Below are positions 1 through 12,703 of a stretch of DNA of 64,000 bases, piece after piece; position 1 is the stretch's first letter; the number at the start of each line of letters is the position of its first letter. Position numbers and translations under genes: made by a program. The notes beneath the pieces were generated by a model. The model ran no database searches, was not told the DNA's origin, and was given only the letters and a program-made list of their open reading frames with translations. Source of the DNA: Paulownia fortunei (taxonomy: Eukaryota > Streptophyta > Magnoliopsida > Lamiales > Paulowniaceae); assembly GCA_019321725.1 (NCBI GenBank), contig CM033111.1:1364001-1428000 (forward strand), given 5' to 3'.

Positions 1-2025
1 CGATCGGTTGCATCGCTAATCGATAATAAGACTAGTTTGATCACTATTTCGATTATGAAAATATTGATTTGATATGATCGATGAGGTTTTTATTCAAACT
101 ATTAATATTGAGACTTAAAATTAAGAGATTTTGGTTTAAATTTCACTAAACATTCTTATATTTGTTTCAGTTTATATTAATTTGAGCGTTACTTTCACAT
201 TAGTCGTAGTAATTATTTGACTATTAATGATTGTATTGAATGAAATACAAATTAGTGAAAATCAATAAGAAAACCTTTGTGTAACACTATCCTAATGCAA
301 ATACAATAGCCTAAGAAACTAAATTGGCCAGGAGCGAAGAAGAAAGAACACTTGGTGTTCAAAGTGAAAAACAGTAAACATAAGAAAAAAGGAAAAAAAA
401 AAAAAAAACCGAAGTCGATTCAATAAGCAAATTTGAAACTTCATCACTTTCACCAATTCTTCATGATTTATGGATTCAATCAAAGCAAAACACCATGATA
501 AGAAAGAACGGATATATACATAATTTATGAGAACAGAATGGAAACAAACTTGGATTGATATGACCAAGAGAGCTCTCTTATTTCCCTCAAGATTCAATTA
601 TTGCAGTTAGAAAAAAGAAAAAAAAAAAAAAAGATTAAAACTTACCTCGACAACTGAGGCCTCTGTGTTAGTTTCAAGAAGGAAATCACTCGTCCTGAAG
701 TCCACAATCCAAACCCAATCAGTCAAACTTCAAAGTTTAAATCCACAAAAGAAAGAAATGAAAACGCAAAAATCGAAAAAGACACCACATGTCAATATGG
801 TCATCAAGAAAAGTTCGATCAGACCATCAGATATCGTTCAATGCAAGAAAAAAATTCAATCTTGAAGTTGAACAATTCAAATGTAGTGTTCGAAATGCTG
901 ATATCAAAGGCAGATACAGAGCAACTGAATCGATCAGAGTATTAATAGTGGTCAGAGTTTGGTTGGACGGTGGGATGATGGGGCATTTGTTGCAACAAAT
1001 TAAAAACACACAGAATAGAGGAGAGGAACAAAAAAGAAAAAAAGAAAAAAAGAAAATGAATCAACAGCTGTAGAAGAACGTTTGCAAGAGAGAGTTCAGT
1101 AAGGTCCCCCACCCATGAAACACACACTCCTAGGGGCAGAGAAAAGGGTGCAGATTTCTGGAAACACGCTCCTCCTTTCAATGCTCATTACTAATTCATT
1201 CACCAGTAATCACTGTCCATGCTTCTCTCTTCATTTTCTCCCTTTTCCGTTCCTCGCATAAGGTTTAGTGATGCTGCTATGCACATGTGAAACACTATCT
1301 TGGACTCTTCCTCCTTTGTTTCGTGCATGGAGAATATCTCCTGTTCCACATTTTTTTCTCTTCTATTTGGAGAAAATATCTCTTGTTCCACATTTCTCTT
1401 TTTATTTCTTCCATGATGGTTAAACTCGCTGCATTCTTCATGCGCAAAATATTGAACAACTCAAAGCATATTTCAGGTCAATTTAACTATGCTTCAGTAA
1501 ACCTTCAAATGGTCAGTAGGCCTAATTTCTTTTCCCACATCTCTTGCTCAATGATTTAAAAACAATGACCAAAGGCATGACGGTGATGACGAAAACAATA
1601 ACAACATAAGAAACAAGTAAATAGTAATTAAATAGAAGAATGCATAAATGAATGCAGTGGTAGAAGGAAAGAAGCAAATCCATTTGACAAAGATTAATAT
1701 AGTTATTGAAGAAAGGCGGAATACACAAGGTATTAGCTAGTACGTCAAAAAAGGCCACATGGATGATCCACTCATCCTTTTCTTACTTTATGAAACATCT
1801 TTTGCTTGGTCTGGTTTTAGTCTGACTTTGGCATCTAACTTTGAGGAAGAGGTGAAGTTTTGAAACATGATGCCATGTATTTTGATTGCAATTCTCTTAA
1901 AAGGGTCTAGTATCATGGGTTTTGTAATGCAATTCCGTGTGAAAAAACGCTTTTGATACTTTGAGCATGTATTTATTTGGTTTGAAATGAGATCATTGCT
2001 TTTGCTGGTGGATTCTGGTTTGCAG
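1..2025. other. Intergenic region and probable leader of the RING gene
   Basis: No convincing coding sequence. Purine and poly-A tracts lie at 390-410 and 612-634. A consensus splice donor (GAG then GTAAGTT) reads on the minus strand near 648, so a minus-strand leader exon of a gene beyond the left edge is possible but unproven. An imperfect 40-bp tandem duplication lies at 1329-1407. A splice acceptor (TTTGCAG) ends at 2025, just before the first coding exon of the RING gene. At least one untranslated exon of that gene should therefore lie in this stretch, but I could not fix its donor. Confidence 0.5.
1329..1407. repeat. Imperfect 40-bp tandem duplication
   Basis: Two adjacent units start with GGAGAATATCTCCTG (1329) and GGAGAAAATATCTCTTG (1369). 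Both continue with TTCCACATTT and a T/C-rich tail. Only two copies are visible and no coding meaning was found. Confidence 0.7.
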
Positions 2026-2056
2026 TTACATCTTTGGTAAATATACAGCTGCCCAA

Positions 2057-4377
2057 ATGTTCAGAGGTAATAACAGCAATAGTGCAGCCCTTTTTTTCTG
2101 GATAATCATTTCCACTATCCTGCTGATATGTCAAATCGGCTCCAGTTAAGTGGAAACTGTAAGTTCTATTAATTATTGAGCAGATCTGTACATTGGTTTA
2201 CAAAATCACTATTTCCTTCATTTATTTCCTTAAGTTTGCAGATCCATGCTCTAAACAATTTATTATCCTTCTGCTTCTGTGGTGCACAGACTATTTTCCC
2301 CAGTGCATGGAGTAACTGTAAACAATCTTTACGTAGTTTAATGTTAGGGTAGTACTGGCTGAAAGATTGTGCATCAAGCAAAGCAGCGAAGGACAGATTT
2401 TCTTGGGAGTTTCTTGATTTTTGTGTTTAGTTGCTCAGGGTATAACTGTATTAAAATAGGTAAAAATTACGTGTGAAACATAACTAATACCTTAATTTGG
2501 TTGCTTTATTTTGACTTTGGAACTTTAGATGAATGGAGGGTCATCCTCACTTGTTGCCTGAGAAAGTTATTTGGATTTAAGCAGAAGTATTATATATTTT
2601 AGGAAAATATATTTATCTATTCTAATTTCAGCAGGGGATTCTTTCCATAGTTATATTTTAGTGGATAAGTCTAAACCAACTGAATGTTGAATATAGGAAT
2701 CACAGGACAAATAAAAACCAGTTAAACAACTCAAAATAGTAGGAACAAACTATGTAGCTAAATAGAAACATTGCTAAATTGAGTTTCTGAACCTTTTCTC
2801 CTCTCTGAAAATTATGTTTACAAGGAATAGCATGATAATGGGCATTGTCATTAGACCAAAATAATAACATTGACTAATTTTTTTGAACTGTTTATAATGA
2901 CTGTCGGTAGAACAAAATAGCTGTTATCTTTAAGCTAATATTTGATGTTCTTGGTGTTGTAGCACCATGAAACTTGACAACTGTACTAATCGGAGTTTGG
3001 ATAAATATCAAGATGACCATTTTTCAGTCTTTCTGGCCATCTAATATAATGAGTGCTCTTTGATACGTTTTCTTCCATTTGTGTTGCAGTATCTGTAGAA
3101 TTTCATGCTGGCCCTGTAAATTATCTTGGAAATAATTATGGCACTCCACTGCTCCTGCCAAACAAATGTGGCAGGGATGCAGACGCTATGCCAAGGCAGC
3201 AGAAGCTTCAATTTTCTGTAAATAACAAATTTTTTTATGACGAAGCTGACCGAAAAGCCAGCATTTTGAACCAGAACCCTGTGTCCACTGGTTTAAAGCT
3301 GTCTTATGATGATGATGATGAGCGAAACTCCTCTATAACTTCTGCAAGTGGAAACATGACGGCCGCATCGTCAGTTTTTTCATCTCTGAGTAATGACATT
3401 AGAGGAGAACTTGATCAGCAAAAAGAAGAACTTGATCACTTTCTTAGAAATCAGGTACTTCTTGCCATTTGCTTTTATGGTCAACTGTTTAGTGATTGGC
3501 CATTGCATGGCATCCAAATCGAATTCAACTTTCTAGAAATTTCCATAATTTAGTATGGCAAGTGACTTGTTTTTATTCATGGCCTGCCACTAGAGCTTCA
3601 ATTTGCCATAAGGATGAAGGTTCCCAGTTCCTGTAATTGTTCCACATCCACCTTTGAGGGTCCCTTTACATGCATGTCAGCGAACCTTGCAATTAGTTGA
3701 CTTTGTGAACTTATCCCTTGTTACCATAAATTGTCAATTTAGACATTGAGCTCTTGCAATCATCATATGCTATCTGTCTGGCAGCATATAGTAAACTGCT
3801 GTGCTTAAATGCATTAAGAATTTTTTTTGGTAATTTTGAACAGGAAGAAAATCTGGTGAAAGGGGTGAGAGTCATAAAGCAGAGACACATGGTTTCAATC
3901 CTGACTACTTTAGAGAAAGGTGTTGTTAAGAAGTTGCATGAGAAGGATCTTGAGTTGGGGACCATAACCCGCAAAAACAAGGAACTTGTTGAGAGTATGA
4001 AGCAACAAACAGCTGAAGCCCAGAATTGGTGCTATATGGCTAAGTACAATGAATCAGTTGTCAACATTCTGAAAACCAATCTCCAGCAAGCAATGGAAGA
4101 TTCTATCCGAGGTAAAGAAGGACTTGGAGAGAGTGATATGGATGGTGCTGCCTCTTGCATTGATCCGAACAATTACCTTAGCAGTGCAGGTGGGTCTGGG
4201 AGATCCACCACATTAAAGAATGATATGATTTGTAAATCTTGCAAAGCAAAAGAGGCATCTGTCCTGTTAATGCCTTGTAGGCACCTCTGTTTATGTAAAG
4301 AATGTGAAGGTTTTGTCAACGTTTGTCCTGTTTGCCAGATAATAACAACTGCTAGCTTTGAGGTATACCTTTCTTGA
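2057..4377 (+). CDS. BOI-related RING-type E3 ubiquitin ligase (S-RNase-binding-protein family), frameshift in exon 1
   Basis: Predicted RING E3 ligase of the BOI/BRG family; known members restrain cell death and gibberellin responses. Coding exons are 2057-2158, 3090-3454 and 3844-4377, and all junction phases agree. From the in-frame ATG at 2128 the protein is 309 residues. The middle holds a predicted coiled coil (DQQKEELDHF, then EKGVVKKLHEKDLEL). The C-terminal RING spans residues 262-296 with ligands C262, C265, C277, H279, C283, C286, C293 and C296; the protein ends in EVYLS. The family usually starts MFGG(D/N)(N/S)SN. That start is visible from the ATG at 2057 (MFRGNNSNS), but it is one base out of frame with the rest of the exon, which resumes as FFLDNHFHYPADMSNRLQL. 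One T appears to be missing from the T7 run at 2091-2097. Either this is a sequencing error or the protein starts at 2128. Family call strong; start uncertain. Confidence 0.85.
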
Positions 4378-6601
4378 AGAATCAATCAAATTACTTATAT
4401 GAAAGATCATTCACATTTAATCATCTAATTTATGGTTCCGCTTGGCGTTTCTTATCCCATTTATTAAATCTATGTCAATAACTTCCAAATTTGAAAAATG
4501 AGCTTTCATTGTTCCAGTTCCTTGCTGCAGGTTTGATGTAATTGTGTTTATGTGTGTTCTCTTGCTCTCCTGGTTTGCTGTGACATCAAAGCTGCAAATA
4601 TTGCTCTCTTTCGAACTTTTTCACTGACTTTGCGCTCGTTTGGCTGTCACGTTGAAATGAAGTTCAAGATAAATTTAGTGCATATTTTTGTTACATTTTC
4701 TTGCCTTTGGATGCTTGAAAGTGGGGTATTATATTGAAATAGAAAATCCTACAGTGAGAATTAATTCACATTTCAATAAAGTTTTTCAGAAATTTGAAAT
4801 CCCAAAATCATATATATTAGTACTGATATGGATTTTCCAATGGATCAGAGGACTTCTATTAGAAGTAAGTAGTCCTTGATGTTCCAGTACATGAGCCTAC
4901 CTCTCCCCCTCTATCTATTCATCCAGCTATATATCTCTCAATTTAATTTTGGGATTATTACAAAAACCTACATTGAGATTTGATCTATAAAAAACCCACA
5001 AATTTTTTAAATTATATGTACCTCCTCGTACAAGAATGGAAGAGACGTACATATTTTTAAGACCTTGCACGATAGAATATTCATTACCACATAGTATTTC
5101 CTTTTCTTAAACTTAAAAAAATGTTGATTGCTTTTTCCAAGTCTGGGAATTTAGAAATAGAATAAAATTATCTGAGATTTTAAAAGAAAAAATATTATGG
5201 CAACGACTTCAAAATGCTTTTGTTGATTTCATGAAATTTGCCGTTATATATATTGTTATGTAGAGTCTTGAAAATACTTGCATGGCTTTTCTTTTGTTGA
5301 TAAGGATAAACTAGGATTCAGTTTGCTTCAAGTCGGATGGTCATCCAAATTTAGGCTAAAATTGTGAAAAATTATTCTATTAAGTTGAGAAAAGTGATTA
5401 TTGTAAATTTATCTTATTGTATGTGTAGATTTTAATTATTTTATTTGTAATAATATTCAATATGTATAATTTATATATATGTAAATGGTCTATATAAATA
5501 ATTATTAAATTATATTATTATATCGTATAATTATTTTATATTTTTAGGATGAATTTAAATATTTGAATGGTGTATGTATGTTAGATTAAATTGTTGTGTT
5601 ATATAAATTATGTTAAATTTTTAATGAATAAGTGTTATTTTATTTTTTATTAATTTTATTTATAATTATAATTTGTATAAGTAATTTTATTTTGGCAAAT
5701 AGTATTTTTTATAGTTATTTATAATATGTAAAATTTATTTATTTGAATATTGTTCGTGAGTAAATATTAGATAATATAATTGTAATTTTATTTGTAATTA
5801 TTGTATTGAGTACGAAAAATGGTGCATATATATTAAATTAAACTATTGTATTATATAAATTATTTGACAGTAATATTTATAATTATACATAATATAAAAA
5901 TCTTATTTATTTAAAATATATATTTAAATAAATATTTAAAAAAACAGAAATATTATTTATTTGTAATTATATTGAGTGCTAGTAATTTTATTCATATTAA
6001 TACAATTTTAGGTGATGAATTAGTTATAATTATTTTGAATGCGAATAAATTGTTAATTTTTTTACAATTATAATTTTTATGAATGAATTTATTTTATTTA
6101 CTTTAAGTAATTACTTATGAAATTGCTCACATTTACAAATACCATCATACCAATCTAGACAATTCAGATGAGACTATTTCTTACTAAATGCACAATAATA
6201 ATTTACAAACCCTACATTAGTTTTACAATCATCCGCAGTCTGAATGTTAATTTCTATTCAACAGATTCAAGAAGCGAATGGGTTTAACAACAATTCAAAC
6301 CCAGGAATTGTTGACAATGAAGAAAATAGTCGGTTCACAATGAATTGGATCAGAAGAAAAACACAAATATTCTACTCTCTTGTTAGTATTTGCAGAATCA
6401 GAAGGCGAACTACCCTACGTATTTACATATCTTGCAGAACGCATTACAGAAAATTGAGCCCTACCAACAGCTGAAAACATGGAAAAAATGAAGCAAGCAA
6501 ATGCACCAGCTTCATCAAGTTCTAAGTACAAGTTTCAGCAAAGGCATGATAGAGTCATAATAAATTTAGCCACAAATTACTTGTATTCCATTTAAAACCA
6601 A
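4378..6601. other. Intergenic region between convergent genes
   Basis: Holds the 3' flanks of the RING gene (+) and of RBM48 (-). 4900-6200 is extremely AT-rich with many short T/A runs. No supported open reading frame, RNA gene or intact transposon was recognised. 6240-6600 is less AT-rich and may be the 3' untranslated part of RBM48. Confidence 0.5.
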
Positions 6602-9054
6602 TTAGATTCTTCTTCTATTATCAGCCCGTGCCCTTTTGGAAGAACCAGCTTCTATGTGCTCAGCACTTGATTGTATCTGAAAGAAGCGGAAATGAATGTA
6701 GAGCTCAAAAAAGCTATAATACAGAGAAAAGAGTGGATGACACTTGAGCATTACCTTATTCAGTTTCTCCCTCACCAACTTAACTGTTCGATTCATAGAT
6801 TCTGAGGGGAAATATTCCTGACATTATTCAACAGACGAAAGGCTTTGTCAATTGATAGGAAAGAATCATGATTCCAATGAGAGATGACATAATACAGTCA
6901 GCAAATGGGAGAAAATTTTATTTTTAACTAATCATCATGCTACGATATGGACTTAAATCTCTTAATTTGGGGAAAGCCTTCAAAGTATGCAACCAAAACA
7001 TCCGAATTTATTTCTCCGTTTTATTCTTCCTTTTGCCATTCATTTGTTTACTCTAAATTTCCCTTATTTGTTTCAGCCCCTTGATTGGCAGGCAAAACTG
7101 GGGCCACAGATTTGCTTAGAATGAAAATTAACACTGCAACTAAAAAGGTGTAGAATCATCTTCCAAAGACAGACCGTTACAGTTTCAGCAAAAGATCTCA
7201 ATTTGAAATAATGTCAGCGAACTCAGGAACACAGAGGTGACTGGGGGGCTCAGGTCGGATCTTTCAGATCATGATGGTCATTATTTTCAATATTATTATT
7301 ATTACTATTTTGGTAAAATCCCATTTCACCCAGGAAGCTGCAGTATCTCCTGCAGCCTCTTTCATGTTCACGACCTTGAAAGCAACTGGAAGTCTGGAAT
7401 TGTCAAAGATGCTACATCAAATGCCTTCAGAATGGGAAATACCCAATCTAAATAATTACTTCCACTATGTAAATTAACAGTACAGGAAGTATTCCACTGA
7501 AAGAGGCAAACGTGTTTCAAAATAAGACACACATACTTGAATATAACTCAAAACAATATTCGTAAACAAACCTTATCAGAGGAAACTAATGGCATGGAAG
7601 ATGAGTGTGCACTAGCAGCAGTTTGTGACTCACTCAACTGCCTACAAAACGGAAAGGCCTTCTTCTAAGGTAATGAAATATGAAATTCCCCAGGATACTT
7701 ATTCATAGGTGAGCCCGAAAGTACCTTTGAGCTAAGGAAGATGTCGGGGGAAATGCATCCTTCAGCAAAGGAGTAGAAACTGTGAAAGGCTCACTACTAG
7801 AATCTGAAGGGCCTTTAGATCTTCTAGCTGAAATAAATTGATTTGTGGCTGAAATTTGAATGAACATTACAATGCAAAAATTGGCAGGAGAACTCTGCAA
7901 ACGAGAAATATTAAACTTACGTTACTGTGGACTTACGGTTTAGTCGTGCTAGAACTTCCTTCCTCCTCCCTTCTAACTTCTCTTTTGTATCAGAGAGGCT
8001 CTCGTATTCAGGTGCATATGATACTGTTAGTCTGTTTCCTAGAAAAACAGACTCACCTAACTTCCTTTTGGCGAACCTATCACCAAACTTAGGTTCAAGC
8101 CTTAATGATTCCAGAAATAAGTCTATACATGCATATAATTCATAACACACACATGACATGATAGGCGCATGGATAACTGAACGTGCACATAAACATGTAT
8201 GACATATTTATGAAGATAAACAAGTCAATGTCAAAATGTCCTTTTTCACATAAACCACCGAGTGCATTCAGAGTGATGCCATATGATATACATGCTTTCC
8301 TGATTCATTAAGCAACATAAATACTCAATAAGCATATAAATATCCAAGAAAGGCAAAGTATTGAGCAGGTATAATCTGATTACCTGGCATTGTTGACCTG
8401 ATGAAACTTGATCCAGTAAACATCAGTATACGGCTCACAGTCTTCGGCATCCATCGGCTTACATCTGAAAAAAGCTTAGCAACACCATTGTAATTTTAAT
8501 CAAACTCCCACATAACAGAATTCCACTCCAACCCAAAATTGCTACATTAAGAAAACTTAGTTTTCTTTATTTCACACATACAAAAGGATGCTATTTTTTG
8601 TTTTATTTATTTGCGAAATAAAGGGACATATCATTTCAGTGACCCACCTAAAAAATTGACAAACCCACTTCAAATTGTTCAAGATTTAAATTTTTCAATA
8701 GTTTATACGTGCGTATGCATAAATAGCTTATGCATACATATAAATATGCAATCACTTACTCTTCAACTTGGCCATAAGTAGAGAACAGTTTCAAGAGCTC
8801 ATCGCCACATCCAAGAGAGGGAACGTTCCTCACAATCAGGTATCTGCAGCAAAAAAAATAAAAAATAAAATTTCAAACCACAATCTTGATTTGTCATTAA
8901 AAACTAAAAATTACAAAACTGAAACTTTTTCTTTTCTCCTTTTCTTTCCGGATATAATAAACTGAGGTTCAAGAAAAAAGAGAACTACGGACTTGGATTC
9001 ATCACAAACAGTATAAACGCGAACTGCGGGAGGCTCGTCTTTGTGTTTAGGCAT
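6602..9054 (-). CDS. RBM48: RNA-binding protein 48 (RBM48), minor-spliceosome factor
   Basis: RBM48 orthologues carry one RRM and act in the nucleus in splicing of U12-type introns together with ARMC7 (known in maize and animals). Eight exons on the minus strand: 9054-8993, 8843-8760, 8464-8384, 8076-7937, 7848-7725, 7641-7572, 6817-6755 and 6676-6602. They total 699 nt, or 232 residues, and every junction phase is consistent. The protein begins MPKHKDEPPAVRVYTVCDES. The RRM runs from about residue 22 (YLIVRNVPSLGCG) to about 105 (FLGNRLTVSYAPEYESLS). KEKLEGRRKEVLARLN follows, then a Ser-rich linker, then MNRTVKLVREKLNKIQSS and a basic end RADNRRRI. The acceptor of exon 4 (GGTGATAG) has a poor pyrimidine tract and was chosen because it preserves RFAKRKL. 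Divergent to the peptidase gene at 10.9 kb. Confidence 0.93.
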
Positions 9055-10899
9055 TGCTCGCAATCAAATCATCTGTTATTTTGGAGGACAATAAAGAAAA
9101 ACTGATGAAAATTTGGGGAACTTTGAGTTTTGTCTAAATAAAGAATACATATATGGGCTTAAGGCTAGTGAATTTGATGGGCTTTAGCTTCGTTTTTGAC
9201 AACGATTACTTTTTGCACAAACTTTTTGAGTCAAGTCCAAATCTGACCCAAGATCAATATGGGGCTGTCAACAGTTTGGATTTTAACATGAAGTCTATAA
9301 TGATTCCGTCAATCTAATTATTTTGGGTCTCTAATGCTGACGTTCGTTACATATAATGATACTAAAAATAAACAGTCTATAATAATTAGAAGATTATTTA
9401 TGTGCTTTAAAAAGAAGATGCTTAATTTAGATAAATGAGTTGTTTCGGCATTTAGTGATCTCACTTGATATAACCCTATATAGTTTATAAATATGCATCG
9501 AAAAAAGTTATCAATTATTTTATACTTATAATTTAATTGATCGTGAATTCTAATTATTGAATTAAAATCAATTAGTAATAGCTTTCTTTAAAAAATATTA
9601 ATAATAAACTATCGAATGAGTTAAGGTAATTTGTTAATAAAATTATTTTAACTTAATTTATATTCTAAAAAATTAAAAAATCAGTCAATATTTTAAAAAA
9701 ATGCCCATCAAATTTGGATTTGTAATTGATACTCTTATTTTTTATGAAATTAGAATGCATTATCAATAAATTTTTTTAAAAGAGCGATATACACATGAAT
9801 GAATATATGACGAAATTTAAAGGTTTATCATCTTATTCGTCCCCACATCATAATCCAGCTCAATCAAATTTACAAACCAAATGCATCCTTAATCCATTAT
9901 TGACATGTATATATGCCTTTCAAAAAGATTTTAATTATAGAGTCCGTGTATGGAAAAATAACCTCTGCATACAGTATTTTTTCGATAAACACACGTGAAA
10001 CATCCTATTTGTGCTCCTATTCTTGCACCAGAAATTCTCTCTTTGCTAAAACATACGCCACTTTCATGCCATATAAGTCAAAAACTTTTTAAGACATCTA
10101 AGCTGGACAGTCAGAAGAAGACAGCAATATGTACCTAGGAAATACGTACAAGACTAAACTTCGGGGCTTAATTGTAAATCGAAGAGCATAGACGGGCGTT
10201 TTCATTCAAATGTCAATACAAAACAGCAGCCACAATCCAACTCCAGTTTCCCACTACACCGAAGTCTGAAATTCTAGAGAGAGACAAAGCAGCAGAGATT
10301 TAAGGTAATTCCGTTTCATGTTTATATTCAATTATTGGGGTGCTTTTTCCGATTCAGTAATGTTTTGTATGCAATTGTGTGATGTATTTCTGTTATGCAA
10401 TCTTTAATTTTGACGGGAGTATGATATCAAGAATCAGTCAATTCATTATGTTTAAACAGAAGATACTGGGAATTAATTGATGTCTATATTTCTGATCATT
10501 GTTTTACTTTTTTCGTGTTATTTTTTGTAGCTAGGTAGAGGGATTCTTTGATTTATGATATGGTAAAGGTGGTATTTTTTTTTCTTTTTTCTTTTTTTTT
10601 TTTTTGGGTGGGGGTTGGGGTGTGGTGTGGGGTGTTTGCAGAAAACAATTTATCGACGCATAAATTTGATGTTAAAGAATGATATGAATTATGAACTAAT
10701 ACTGGGGTTTCTTTATTTTTAGTTGTTTTATTTTGTTGGTTACCTTTTGTGTGTTGGCTGAAGAGTATCTTTTCCTCCTTTTAATGGTTCCTGTAACTTA
10801 GTTTTATTGTAATCATGATTGCCAATTGAAAAGAGATATTAATGGAGCAGTAATATGGTCTATTAAGAATAGGAAATTGCACAAGTTTTGACCAGGGAG
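9055..10899. promoter_or_regulatory. Bidirectional promoter region between RBM48 (-) and the peptidase gene (+)
   Basis: Divergent spacer. Close upstream of RBM48 are two TGGGCT site II-type motifs (9154-9159 and 9178-9183), typical of housekeeping promoters bound by TCP factors. On the right, the peptidase leader exon ends near 10304 (TTTAAG then GTAATTCC). It is probably joined to an acceptor ending at 10895 (TTTTGACCAG), four bases before the ATG, giving a leader intron of about 590 bp. That intron carries a T-rich run and a G/T-rich patch (10570-10640). 9300-9950 is AT-rich with no gene. Confidence 0.5.
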
Positions 10900-12626
10900 A
10901 TGGGATCCGAGGGGGCAAAATCAGTTAGGATAAATGTGACAGGATTCAAGAAATTTCTAGGGGTTGATGAGAATCCTACTGAGACCATTGTCAACAGTTT
11001 GAGGGAATATGTGGAGAGCAGAGGACTGCCTGCCGGTGTTAATTTGGGAATCTGCACTGTTCTTGAAACTGCTGGAGATGGGGCAATTTCGGAGCTCTAC
11101 AAAGTATTGGAATCGGGGATCTCCACACGAATCCATTCGAACAATGAAAAAGTTGTATGGGTAAGTTAGCAAATTCCTTTGCTTGCAGAAGAAAAATCAT
11201 ATTTTTTGCCAATCATTTTGAATCTTTATTTATGTATATGGAATAGCTTCTGCCTTGTGAATTCAATGCTCAATAGATGTTGTCTAACTTTTATTTCATA
11301 TTGGTGTTGGTGCAAATTAGTGCAAAAAGATACCAAGATTGATGTATTTGAAGTCAATTGAGCCACATATAATCAGAAATCCTTTTTGCTATCGAATCTT
11401 TTAAAGCTAAACAGAAACTAGTTGAGTTACAATTTACTTCTATATTTTCTGGTCACCTTCAAGCTTCTTGAAGAGACTGCTTTACCAGGGTGGGCTTTAG
11501 GGGTTCGGGCACCGGGAAGATGGGATGTTATGTGGCTTAGCAATTCAAAATTTTGAATGCGGAAAATGTCTTCCATATAAATAAACTACTAGGGAAACAA
11601 GGAGGACCCTTTTGCTATGATGTTGCAAAAAGCTACTAATAAGTACTTCAGGACATTCCATAGATTTTGATTGAACCTATTTTAGTTAATTTAGGGATGG
11701 CTATTATCCCATTAAAAGCATCACCATAAAAACTTAAAACTTTGAGGCTCAATAGCTAAATACATAGCAATTGAATCGTAAGTGAAATTAAACATGACTA
11801 CAATTTGGGAACATGTAAAAGCTGGGTAAACTCCAATCTGTTAAATATTGTGTTTTCATGTTTTAGCTTCACCTTGGTGTCAATAGTGGGGCGTTGAAGT
11901 TTGCCATCGAGCGTCAAGCAGTAAATGAAGCAACTTTCTGTTGTCCAGATGAGCTTGGATGGCAACCTCAGGTTAGTTTTGCTATTTTGATTTACAGTCT
12001 ATTGCAATTAGGTTGAAACAGTTTGATTAAAGTTCAATTTGGTTCCGCAGCAACTTCCCATAATCCTTGGTGATGGAGGAATATCTCGGGCAAGAAAGGT
12101 GACAACTCTTTTTCTTATCCATTTTTATTTTCCTTTCAGTTATATTTTAGTTGGACGAAAACTAAGAATAATAATGGGAATTTCCATACACATTGATTCA
12201 TATTTTGCTGTCAACCGAATGAAGTTCAGTTGATCCTTTCAGCCAGAACTTCATTCACGAATCCCTTCTTTTGGCAGGAAAAAGATATACATACATAAAA
12301 TACTGTCTGAGGTTATAGCAACTCTCTGTTTTACTCCTATATGTATGTTTGCCTTGATGCCTTGATGTTTATCTTGTTCTTTGAAGACATCTTGCTCTGT
12401 TGAGGCAATCTTGGAGTTGTTGAAGACGAAGGGGTATGATGTGACGATATCAAATGATGCAGGCCGATTTGTGTGCAATTTTGTGTACTATCATTCCCTC
12501 CTGTTCGCTGAACAGAAAGGCCATGAATCTCTTTTTGTTCACCTTCCCCCCTTCTCCAGAGTTGACAAGGAAACTCAATTGCAATTCATAGTAGCGCTTC
12601 TAGAGGCCATAGCTTCAACCTGTTGA
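10900..12626 (+). CDS. Pyroglutamyl-peptidase I-like protein (peptidase family C15)
   Basis: Family C15 enzymes remove N-terminal pyroglutamate from peptides in the cytosol. Four coding exons: 10900-11160, 11867-11971, 12051-12098 and 12387-12626, all phase 0, giving 217 residues, the usual length for the plant members. The start is the ATG of MGSEGAKSVRINVTGFKKF; an in-frame TTG slightly upstream is not needed. The C15 catalytic triad can be placed by motif: Glu102 (FAIERQAVNEA), Cys168 (NDAGRFVCNFVYYHS) and His190 (SLFVHLPPF). The TGFKKFLGVDENPTE segment near the N-terminus matches the family TGF.PF....NPS motif. An AATAAA follows at 12698. Substrate specificity of the plant proteins is largely untested, so the function is by family. 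Confidence 0.94.
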
Positions 12627-12697
12627 TTTCAATCACTTGAACGTAAATAGTTGGTGCACGCTGTCTTCTGGTTTTGTGGATTCGAATGTTCGTCTTA

Positions 12698-12703
12698 AAT
12701 AAA
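12698..12703 (+). other. Probable polyadenylation signal of the peptidase gene
   Basis: AATAAA 72 bases after the stop codon, followed by T-rich sequence. Confidence 0.5.

Noticed and set aside
1531..1562. TCCCACATCT followed by an A/T box, like an snRNA upstream element
   Set aside because: The final base differs from the consensus, the spacing to the A/T box is about half of that required, and no snRNA sequence follows.
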